Assembly (NCBI GenBank): GCA_964036045.1
Contig: OZ038399.1
Location: 21,101,670-21,165,669, forward strand
DNA: 64,000 nucleotides
DNA from: Eutreptiella sp. 'Long Island Sound 2002'
Taxonomy: Eukaryota; Euglenozoa; Euglenophyceae; Eutreptiales; Eutreptiaceae
Direction: 5' to 3'
Positions 49,027 to 58,856 of this stretch are shown piece after piece. Below the pieces are notes generated by a model, which was given only the letters and a program-made list of their open reading frames with translations, did no database searches and was not told the DNA's origin. The position numbers and the translations under genes were made by a program. The stretch's first letter is position 1; the number at the start of each line of letters is the position of its first letter.

Positions 49027-49419
49027 CAAGTCATGCATTTTCAGAAGAGCGATATCATCGGTACACAGTAGTACTGTTGTTTTTGTGTTTTCTCAAATTT
49101 TCAACAAAATTATGCTGTCGCTGGAGCTGGAGCCGCAGATCAACTGTCGACAACTGCCGCGAACGCGAGTTTCAGATTCCCGACCGCCGTGCGCAATAGA
49201 AAATCGCCAAAAAGTCCACTTTTTTTCGCAGTTGGAAGCAAAGTAAAGGCATGAGCGTGTCCCCGAGATGAATACCTTGCTGCTGACCTAAAAAAATCCA
49301 GATTGGCAGGCACAGATTTTGAGAAATTCACACTTTTCAAGCCAAAAACCACTCTTTTTCATGGTTTTAGGGTCTATGGAGGCCATGTAGAGGGCCTTAC
49401 AGGGCTGGAAGAGGTGGTA

Positions 49420-50310
49420 TAGAGGTGATATATGAACAAATGGTCATCACCATTGGTAGAAGCCTACATGACAAGCGATGTTTTGCCTTTATTCTAGGCT
49501 ATTCATCCCTTTCTCATGCACCATGGGGCCCAATATCCATATGGTTCATAGGTAGGGTTTTGATCACCTATCACCGTCCACACACATGTTTGGGGCTTGG
49601 GTTGGTATTGTATGCATTTGAATGATAAGAACTACATAAAATATGATAGTATGTGCATAAGAATGGGATGAACGATGAACATTTGAGGTGTTTTTGGCCC
49701 TATTTTGCACCATTTGTGGTCCAATATCCATATGGTTCATAGGTAGGGTTTTGATCACCTATCACCGTCCACACACATGTTTGGGGCTTGGGTTGGTATT
49801 GTATGCATTTGAATGATAAGAACTACATAAACTCTGATACTACGGGCATAAGAATGGGATGAACGATGTAGATTTGAGGTGTTTTTGGCCCGTTTTTGCA
49901 CCTTTTGCGCTCCATATCCATATGGTTCATAGGTAGGGTTTTGATCACCTATCACCGTCCACACACATGTTTGGGGCATAGGATGGTATTATAAGTATTT
50001 GAATGCTGGGTAAGAAATAAAATATGATACTACGGGCACAAGCATGGGATGAACAATGTAGTTTTGAGGTGTTTTTGGCCCGTTTTTGCACCATTTGTGC
50101 TCCATATCCATATGGTTCATAGGTAGGGTTTTGATCACCTATCACCGTCCACACACATGTTTGGGGCATAAGATGGTATTATAAGTATTTGAATGCTAGG
50201 TAATAAATGAAATATGATACTATGTGCACAGGAGTGGGTTGACCAATGTAGATTTGAGGTGTTTTCGGCCCATTTTTGCACCTTTTGTGGTCCATATCCA
50301 CGGTGGACAA
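49420..50310. repeat. Satellite of G, ~190-bp unit
   Basis: The marker TCCATATGGTTCATAGG recurs near 49536, 49727, 49917 and 50107, with a partial unit near 50297. Units contain ATCACCTATCACCGTCCACA. A single related unit lies at the other side of G (58120-58300) in the same orientation. No coding capacity. Confidence 0.9.
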
Positions 50311-50324
50311 GTATTGCAAATTTC

Positions 50325-50650
50325 TTGTCATACCTGACGTTGTTCCACACCACATATAATCATATACAAAGATTGTCTCACTGCCTTCATGCCATTGTTG
50401 CGTGCTTTGTGTGCCAAGAGGAGGTATTTCCTGTGTATTACGCCTTCCGAGGTAGGGTGAGCGAAGGGTGAAAAGACGGTGATCGAACATGACATTGCTC
50501 CACACCACATATTCTAATATACAAAGATTGTCTCACTGCCTTCATGCCCTTGTTGCGTGCTTTTTGTGCCAAGAGGAGGCTTAGACTTGTCCTGTGTATT
50601 ACACCTTCCTAGGTAGGGTGAGCAAAGGGTGAAAAGACAGTGAACTAAGG
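50325..50650. repeat. Two ~160-bp direct repeats
   Basis: Both copies contain CACACCACATAT, a CAAAGATTGTCTCACTGCC segment and GCCAAGAGGAGG followed by GTAGGGTGAGC. The second has a small insertion. Noncoding. Confidence 0.75.
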
Positions 50651-51850
50651 GTGAACGAATGGTCAAAAGACAGTGAGGGAATAGTGAATTGCGAGCATGC
50701 ATGGCAACCAAATGTGATTTCCCTTTGGTACAACCCACAGGGCTAAGCAATGGCTCCTATGCTGACGTAGATGAGGCAGTTTGAGAAGATTGCCTGGCTT
50801 TGTGTTTGCGCTGCCATTGCTTCATTGCCCACATCGCACTCATATCATGTTTGTGACCTAACGAGGTATGGGGGAAATTTCATCCGGTTTCAAATTGGAT
50901 GGTTGCCCATGTCATGTGTCTCGTTATGGGCAGATGAAATATCACACACGCAACACACACCACACGCACTCAGTGGAATGTACCAATGTGCATTGCAACG
51001 CGCGTTGCATGGCAACCCAAAGAGCCGGCTTAGGCAATGTCCTAGAAACACTTGGTGGCAACAATCTCCCAAACAGCTGTATTTGCACTTTTGAACCCAC
51101 AATGGTTGATTTCATTGCTGTCGCTGTGCTTTCGTGTGATTTGGCATTGATGAAATTTTTCCCTAGAGCTCGGTTAGGCTTGCCAAGCAACAAATTGTGA
51201 CCCTACATGCCTTTTACTCAAGATAATCTTCCGGAGGGTGCAAAAAGTGCCCCTGAATAGCCATATTTGCACTTTTGAAGCCACAAATGTGGATTAGAGT
51301 GATTTCGTTGTGATTTCGTCGTGATTACCAACCTGAGTGATTTGTGGAACCCAACAAGATAACTCCATGCATGCACACACATTTGCATTTGCATATTGAT
51401 GGTATGTTGGGTGAATTGTATGGGAATGCTTAAATTCGACCCAGTGGTGGAGGACAGAAGCAACCGTTAGGGAGCTTGTGGGTCCATGCTTGAAATATCA
51501 TAGTTGAAATATCGCAGAGGAAATATCACAGTTGTGTCGGTCATTTTTTGCCCGCCTGTCCCATCTCTCCATTCAAGTGGTGGTTTGGCTTGCCGTTGTG
51601 GTGGTTGATAATTCTGCTGCGGTTGCAATCCATGATGCATGATGCATGATGCTCCACTTCTCTTCTCAAAGCAATGTTGTCTATCCCGCAAATTGGCGGT
51701 ACTCTTCCAGTGTTGGCAAGGGAGCAACTGTGCATGTGGCTGCTGTGTTGGAGTTCCTGAGCAATGAGATGTTGGAGCTTGCGGCCAACGCATCAAGAGA
51801 AAACAAGAAGTAGCAACGTATCACGCCTCGGCTCTTGATGGTATGCACTG
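50651..51850. other. Unassigned interior of G
   Basis: No recognisable gene. A perfect palindrome TGCAACGCGCGTTGCA lies at 50994-51009, and a short direct repeat (TATTTGCACTTTTGAA) lies near 51080 and 51267. Confidence 0.4.
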
Positions 51851-52430
51851 TGTGCCCCGTGCACATCCCATGTTGCACGCACGCACCAACTGTGCACATT
51901 GCGCGCACGCATTGTGCACACTGCATGCACGCACGCATGCACAATATCAGTGTATCACAATATTAGTGCCTTCTGTCTGCTAAGAGTTTCAGCGAAAATC
52001 TCTGGGTCTGGGTGACAGAACACCTTCGCTGTTTGTCCGTTCCCGACTCAGATTATGTCTTTTTGACACTGTGGAGCTTTTGCTCGTGCCTTTGGCATTG
52101 CGTTTTGCACTGTGCACACTGCACGCACACATTGTGCACGCTGCACGCACGCGGCAGAGGTGGGGCATGCATGCGTTGTGCGTGCCCTGTGCATGCTTTG
52201 TGCATGTTGGGGGGGCTTCGGGGCACAGGGCGGGTGTGTATCCAAGCATTCCGAAATGATGCCATGAACGACGCCAGCCAAGTGGCCCTGCACGACCTTG
52301 AAATGGAGAGAGATGGGAAAGGGTTTTAGGGATGGGTTAAGGAAGCCAAAACTTTCCTCGAGTACACGAAGTATGCACGCACGCACGGTGCACACTGCAC
52401 GCACGCATTGTGCACACTGCGCGCATCTTG
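51851..52430. repeat. Scattered 22-bp minisatellite units
   Basis: Short runs of GCACGCACGCATTGTGCAC-type units near 51850-51950, 52105-52210 and 52370-52430, separated by unique sequence. The same unit makes the longer arrays near 53.6, 54.4 and 55.2 kb. Confidence 0.75.
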
Positions 52431-52953
52431 TTCTCTTGGCCATCGCCTCTTAACCCATTTTTTTTGTGGGGTGGACTCGATGCAAGGCATGCTGGAACGG
52501 CGCGTTCCGGACTGCAGATGCAGCAAATTCTGCGATCGCTTTGCGATAAATAGGGTGCCACGTGGGGGCGAAGACACTCGTTCAAGTCATCCTCCAAAAC
52601 CTGACCCACTGTGAGCACTCCTGCCCGAATGAGCGCTGGCGCAAAAGGAAAGTTGAAGTCTGTTCATTGCGAAAGGCGGCATTGTGACAGACACGCTGAT
52701 GAGCTTTGCATCCCCTTCTGTGCATCACACAGGGCCAGTCGCCGATACATGTTGCCGTCGGTTCATATGCCGCCGTCGAGGCGTTGAGGCCGGATGACGC
52801 CTTGGTATTGAGGATGCAAGAGGCCTTGGCTCCCCCTCCTGTTCAAGGTGCCGCGTGTCCAAGATACAACATGTGCATGTACCGCATTATTTTGGGACCT
52901 GGCTACAAGGGTACTGTTTCATGGGAATCAGTAACATCAAGAATGTGCTGAAG

Positions 52954-55180
52954 CTGCATTTGACGCTCTCTGGATTGCAATCCTTGGATTCATGACACTG
53001 GTGCTGTTGGCAGACACAGAGAGGGAGCCCCTGCTGGAGCACGTTGAGTGGGGCACCCTCTTGTTCTTTGCAGCACTCTTTGTGCTCATGCACGGTCTCG
53101 AAAAGCTTGGGCTCATTGAGTGGATTGGAAATGTTGTGGTTACGATCATTGAAGCGGTACGTTGTTGCATTGCGCATTGGTTATCAAGGCAGTAGGAATA
53201 CGTAATGCCACCGCATGCAGGGATTCCATTTCATGCGAAAAAGTTGCATGGCCGCAACACATGACAGAATACAGTGATCAGTCTGTGGGTCTCACTGTTT
53301 TTTGAATTTTGTTTTGTGCAAGCAGGAATCCAGTTTCTGCCACCCTCGGTACCTACCCCCTGTGATGCGCGGTCGCTGGCATGGCGGTAAGTGAGTCCCT
53401 CACCGCCTCTCACAACACATTCCAACTTTTCATCCCTAGGAAAAGCGATGGCGGCAGTGGTTGCTATCATGGCAACCATTATGACAGCTTTTTTGATATT
53501 TGGGCAAATGGTTACGGCAGCGTCGATTGCAGGGTGGCGTTAACGCAACCAAATGGGGGATGGGGGCTTGATGAAAATGTTTGTAGTGTGCACGCACGCA
53601 TTGTGCACGCTGCACGCCCGCATTGTGCAAACTGCACGCACGCACTGTGCACGCTGCACGCACGCATTGTGCACGCTGCACGCCCGCATTGTGCACGCTG
53701 CACGCACGCATTGTGGACACTGCACGCACGCACTGTGCACGCTGCACGCACGCACTGTGCACGCTGCATTTGACACTCTCTGGATTGCAATCCTTGGATT
53801 CATGACACTGGTGCTGCTGGCAGACACAGAGAGGGAGCCCCTGCTGGAGCACGTTGAGTGGGACACCCTCTTGTTCTTTGCAGCACTCTTTGTGCTCATG
53901 CACTTCTCATGCACGTCTCGAAAAGCTTGGGCTCATTGAGTGGATTGGAAATGTTGTGGTTACGATCATTGAAGCGGTACGTTGTTGCATTGCGCATTGG
54001 TTATCAAGGCAGTAGGAATACGTAGTGCCACCGCATGCAGGGATTCCATTTCATGCGAAAAAGTTGCATGGCCGCAACACATGACAGAATACAGTGATCA
54101 GTCTGTGGGTCTCACTGTTTTTTGAATTTTGTTTTGTGCAAGCAGGAATCCAGTTTCTGCCACCCTCGGTACCTACCCCCTGTGATGCGCGGTCGCTGGC
54201 ATGGCGGTAAGTGAGTCCCTCACCGCCTCTCACAACACATTCCAACTTTTCATCCCTAGGAAAAGCGATGGCGGCAGTGGTTGCTATCATGGCAACCATT
54301 ATGACAGCTTTTTTGATATTTGGGCAAATGGTTACGGCAGCGTCGATTGCAGGGTGGCGTTAACGCAACCAAATGGGGGATGGGGGCTTGATGAAAATGT
54401 TTGTAGTGTGCACGCACGCATTGTGCACGCTGCACGCCCGCATTGTGCAAACTGCACGCACGCACTGTGCACGCTGCACGCACGCATTGTGCACGCTGCA
54501 CGCCCGCATTGTGCACGCTGCACGCACGCATTGTGGACACTGCACGCACGCACTGTGCACGCTGCACGCACGCACTGTGCACGCTGCATTTGACACTCTC
54601 TGGATTGCAATCCTTGGATTCATGACACTGGTGCTGCTGGCAGACACAGAGAGGGAGCCCCTGCTGGAGCACGTTGAGTGGGACACCCTCTTGTTCTTTG
54701 CAGCACTCTTTGTGCTCATGCACTTCTCATGCACGTCTCGAAAAGCTTGGGCTCATTGAGTGGATTGGAAATGTTGTGGTTACGATCATTGAAGCGGTAC
54801 GTTGTTGCATTGCGCATTGGTTATCAAGGCAGTAGGAATACGTAGTGCCACCGCATGCAGGGATTCCATTTCATGCGAAAAAGTTGCATGGCCGCAACAC
54901 ATGACAGAATACAGTGATCAGTCTGTGGGTCTCACTGTTTTTTGAATTTTGTTTTGTGCAAGCAGGAATCCAGTTTCTGCCACCCTCGGTACCTACCCCC
55001 TGTGATGCGCGGTCGCTGGCATGGCGGTAAGTGAGTCCCTCACCGCCTCTCACAACACATTCCAACTTTTCATCCCTAGGAAAAGCGATGGCGGCAGTGG
55101 TTGCTATCATGGCAACCATTATGACAGCTTTTTTGATATTTGGGCAAATGGTTACGGCAGCGTCGATTGCAGGGTGGCGT
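52954..55180 (+). pseudogene. Tandem exon fragments of an OCA2/P-protein-like membrane transporter
   Basis: Exon Y (52954-53156) reads through [22 protein letters not shown] and LIEWIGN and ends at a GTACGT donor. This pattern is characteristic of the OCA2/P-protein branch of the ion-transporter superfamily, multi-pass membrane proteins. Exon W (53326-53386) follows an AG acceptor and ends at GTAAGT. A 53-bp intron ends in CCTAG. Exon X (from 53440) encodes a hydrophobic segment (MAAVVAIMATIM...). W joins X in frame. W-X-Y is the likely gene order, and the block is repeated: Y near 53770 and 54590, W at 54146 and 54966, X at 54260 and 55080. Y copies 2 and 3 share a 10-bp insertion that breaks their frame. 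There is no start, no full transporter and no evidence of function. Confidence 0.75.
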
Positions 55181-55290
55181 TAACGCAACCAAATGGGGGA
55201 TGGGGGCTTGATGAAAATGTTTGTAGTGTGCACGCACGCATTGTGCACGCTGCACGCCCGCATTGTGCAAACTGCACGCACGCACTGTGC
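52957..55290. repeat. Tandem repeat of an 820-bp gene-fragment unit, ~3 copies
   Basis: Copy 1 (52957-53766) is 810 bp. Copies 2 (53767-54586) and 3 (from 54587) have an 820-bp period and look identical to each other until the third runs into a longer minisatellite near 55290. Copy 1 differs by the missing 10 bp and a few substitutions. Each copy spans Y, W, X and a ~180-bp run of 22-bp minisatellite. Confidence 0.93.
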
Positions 55291-55650
55291 ACGCTGCACG
55301 CCCGCATTGTGCAAACTGGACGCACGCACTGTGCACACTGCACGCACGCACTGTGCACACTGCACGCACGTATTGTGCAAACTGCACGCATGCGTTGTGC
55401 ACGCTGCACACACGCATTGTGCACACTGCACGCACGCATTGTGCATGCTACACGCACGCATTGTGCACGCTGCACGCACGCATTGTACACACTGCACGCA
55501 CTCATCGTCGCCCGCATTGTGCACACTGCACGCACACACTGTGAACATTTGCACTGTGCGCATGCACGCATTCCGCACACTTCACACACGCACTGTGAAC
55601 ATGCGCACTGTGCACACCGTACGCATGCACTGTGCACACTGCACAGTCTT
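55228..55650. repeat. Long 22-bp minisatellite array
   Basis: About 19 units of a CACGCACGCATTGTGCACGCTG type, more divergent toward the right end. Shorter arrays of about 8 units lie at 53588-53768 and 54408-54588. The 22-bp period makes long frames on both strands that encode only a 22-residue repeat. Confidence 0.9.
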
Positions 55651-56240
55651 TTGGCAGGACCTCTGTATTTACTGATTTTTGTTGGCCATACCTGGGAACA
55701 TTCTCTATGGGGCATCCGTTCTGGCCTACTCCATGGAGGCCTCCTGGATCTGAAAACAAATCCCACTCCTATTGGGGAGCATGGAGACCGTGGTCTTTAA
55801 TTTAATTCTGGTGTTTCAGATCATCTTGTTTGGCAAGCCGTCGAGCAAACCTCTGCTAGCCAGTGCATACAGTCCAATGCAGTATGAGTATTGGCCTTGG
55901 GTGCAGGAATGCTGTGCTCCTTGGAGGAGGGAGGGACCCCATGGGGCAAATGCATTACTCAGTGCAGGCACTGCTCAGTGCACAATTTGGCCCAGAATTT
56001 CATGCTCAAGTTGTTGCTCTTTCCAAATGTCCTCAAATGATCAGTCAACATGTGCGGACCATGGTGCACACAGGGATGGATGCAGGTTCTGTATTTCTCA
56101 AGGTGGTCCCCTTCTCCACAAGGAAGACGTCTTGGGCATCATTTGTTGCGTTTGAAAAAAAGATTATCCCTAGCCCCCTCCCCCCATATTTCAGGCTGTA
56201 CCATGGGTCCAAAATGTTGCCTTTGCCCCCTGAACAACAG
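55651..56240 (+). other. Unique segment of G, possible captured coding piece
   Basis: An open frame at 55863-56267 includes a non-repetitive stretch (GRDPMGQMHYSVQALLSAQ and onward to about 56160) that reads like real protein but matches no family I recognise. A TTTCAG acceptor-like site lies near 55822. It may be another captured exon. Confidence 0.35.
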
Positions 56241-58105
56241 GTCAGGGACCCCCCTCCCCTATTTTGAGGGTGCTGGATGCGAAAAAAGAGATTGTAGGGA
56301 CACACAGATCGTGACTCACACAATTTGCAACATCCGTATGCACCAAAATCTGCCGTTTTTCCATGAAAAAACGGCCAAAAATGGCCGTTTTTCGGTCAAA
56401 AATTGAGTTTGTTGGCCTCAGACAAGCAGTTGAAGACCCCCCCCCCTATTTTGAGGGTGCTGGATGTGAAAAAGCAAGTTGTAGTCACACACAGGTCACG
56501 AAAACACAATTTACAGCATCCGTATGCACCAAAATTTGCCATTTTTCATGAAAAAAACGGCCAACAATGGCCATTTTTTGGTCAAAAGTTGGGATTTTTG
56601 GGCTCTCCCCTGTTTTGAGGGTGCTGGATGCGAAAAAGCAGATTGTAGGGACACACAGATCACGCAAACACAATTTACAGCATCCGTACGCACCGAAATA
56701 TGCCATTTTTCATGAAAACCGGCCAAAAATGGCGCTTTTTTTGTCAAATATTGATTTTTTGGCTTTGTACAAGCAGTTGAAGGATCCCCCCCCCCCTATT
56801 TTGAGGGTGCTGGATGCAAAAAAGCAAGTTGTGGTCACACAAAGATCACGAAAACACATTTTGTAGCATCTGTATGCACCACAATTTGCCGTTTCTCATG
56901 GAAAAAACGGCTAAAAATGGCCATTTTTTGGTCAAAAAATGATTTTTTTTTGGCCTCAGACAAGCGGTTGAAGACTGCCCCCCTATTTTGAGGGTGCTGG
57001 ATGCGAAAAAGCAGATTGTGGGGACACACAGATCACGCAAACACAATTTACAGCATCCGTATGCACCAAAATTTGCCGTTTTTCATTAAAAAACGGCCAA
57101 CAATGGCCATTTTTTGGTCAAAAGTTGGGATTTTTGGGCTCTCCCCTGTTTTGAGGGCGCTGGATGCGAAAAAGCAGATTGTAGGGACACACAGATCACG
57201 CAAACACAATTTACAGCATCCGTACGCACCAAAATATGCCATTTTTCATGAAAACCGGCCAAAAATGGCCGTTTTTTTGTCAAATATTGATTTTTTGGCT
57301 TTGTACAAGCAGTTGAAGGACCCCCCCCCCCTATTTTGAGGGTGCTGGATGCAAAAAAGCAAGTTGTGGTCACACAAAGATCACGAAAACACATTTTGTA
57401 GCATCCGTATGCACCACAATTTGCCATTTCTCATGGAAAAAACGGCTAAAAATGGCCATTTCTTGGTCAAAAAATGATTTTTTTTGGCCTCAGACAAGCG
57501 GTTGAAGACTGCCCCCCTATTTTGAGGGTGCTGGATACGAAAAAGCAGATTGTAGGGACACACAGATCACGCAAACACAATTTACAGCATCCGTACGCAC
57601 CAAAATTTGCCGTTTTTCACGAAAAAAAACGGCCACAAATGGCCCTTTTCTGGTCACATATTGATTTTTTTTGGCTTCGTACAAGCGGTTGAAGGATCCC
57701 CCCCCTATTTTGAGGGTGCTGGATGCAAAATAGCAAGTTGTATGCACGCACGGACTATGAAAGCACAATCTACAGCATCTGTATGCACCAAAATTTGCTA
57801 TTTTTCATGGAAAAACTGCCAAAAATGGCCGTTTCTTGGTCAAAAATTGAGTATTTTGGCCTCAGACAGGCAGTTGCAGAGCCCCCCCCCCCCCCATTTT
57901 GAGGGTGCTGGATGCAAAAAAGCATGCTGTGTGGACACACCGATTGCCCAAACACAATTTACAGCATTCTTATGCCACAAAATCTGCCATTTTTCAACAA
58001 AATCGGCGAACAATAGCCATTTTTTTTATCAAAAATTGTTTGTTTTTTTTAGCCTGAAACAAGCAGTTGAACCAGCCCCCCTCCCGATTGGAGGGTGCTC
58101 GTTGC
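56241..58105. repeat. Satellite of G, ~185-bp unit with three-unit higher-order period
   Basis: The marker TTTTGAGGGTGCTGGATGC recurs near 56261, 56451, 56615, 56801, 56988, 57151, 57335, 57521, 57710 and 57900, with a decayed copy near 58091. Spacings of about 187, 164 and 186 repeat as a block of about 535 bp. Units hold a C run before the marker and an inverted repeat (ACGGCC and GGCCGT around an A/T loop). Frames across it are shadows. Confidence 0.9.
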
Positions 58106-58119
58106 AAAAAAGCGAAGTA

Positions 58120-58300
58120 CGCCAAAGAACTACATAAAATATGATAGTATGTGCATAAGAATGGGATGAGCGATGAACATTTGAGGTGTTTTTGGCCCTA
58201 TGTTGCACCATTTGTGGTCCGTTTCCATATGGTTCATAGGTAGGCTTTTGCGTGCCTATCACCGTACACACACATGTTTGGGGCTTAGGTTGTTATTTTT
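58120..58300. repeat. Single 190-bp-type satellite unit at right side of G
   Basis: Matches the 49420-50310 array (ACTACATAAAATATGATAGT, then TCCATATGGTTCATAGG, then a CACACACATGTTTGGGGC segment), in the same orientation. Confidence 0.85.
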
Positions 58301-58429
58301 GGGGAACAATGGGGTAGGAGGAACCCCCCCCCCCCTGCTATTCGGGGTATAATTAAAACAAAAGGTTACTTTTGGTCTTTTTGGGTACAAAACCTATTTT
58401 CATGTTTTTTCGTGCCTATATTATACTAT

Positions 58430-58800
58430 ACAGGTACACCGGTGTGCAGCACTGTTCTGCTGCACCAACCCAGAGCAGACAAAAATACTCCAAAATAGGC
58501 CGAATTCCAGGGTTTTTTGATGGTTTGGGAGAAAGCTCGGGTGGGAGGAACCCCCCCATCCCTATTTTGGGGCCAGAGAATCCAAAGAAAATTGGAATTT
58601 CTGTCGAAAATCCTCTATAGGCAGGTACACTGGTGTGCAGCACTGTTCTGCAGGACCAGCCCAGAGCAGGCAAAAATACCCCAAAATAGGCCAAATTTCA
58701 GGGTTTTTAATTTTTTTGGACAAAATTCGGGTAGGTGGACCCCCCCTCCCTATTTTGGGGCCGTAGAAACCAAAAAAATAGGTCATTTCTCGCGAAAAAC
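58430..58800. repeat. Two ~190-bp subterminal repeats of G
   Basis: Two units starting GTACAC(C/T)GGTGTGCAGCAC near 58433 and 58624, each ending with CCCTATTTTGGGGCC and an AAACC/AATCC segment. Subterminal repeats are common in DNA transposons as transposase-binding regions; that role is inferred. Confidence 0.75.
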
Positions 58801-58819
58801 CCCTTTTTGCTGACTTTTT

Positions 58820-58856
58820 GAATTTTGGGAAAAAACGGCTGCTAAAATCATAGGTG
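58820..58856 (-). repeat. Right terminal inverted repeat of G
   Basis: Ends CTGCTAAAATCATAGGTG on the plus strand, the inverse of the left end with one mismatch in 37. Confidence 0.9.

Noticed and set aside
52954-53540. A functional transporter gene
   Set aside because: Only three short exons are present, with no start, most membrane segments missing, and two of three Y copies frameshifted.
51851-55650. Regular short repeats resembling a CRISPR array
   Set aside because: Units are contiguous with no unique spacers, there are no cas genes, and the surrounding DNA is eukaryotic transposon sequence.
53540-55700. Cys/His/Ala-rich open frames on both strands ([12 protein letters not shown]-type repeats)
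   Set aside because: They are the translation of a 22-bp minisatellite, read in shifting frames on both strands.
48990-58856. Firm assignment of G to the CACTA superfamily
   Set aside because: The ends start CACCT, not CACTA, the duplication is 2 bp, and no transposase is present to decide.
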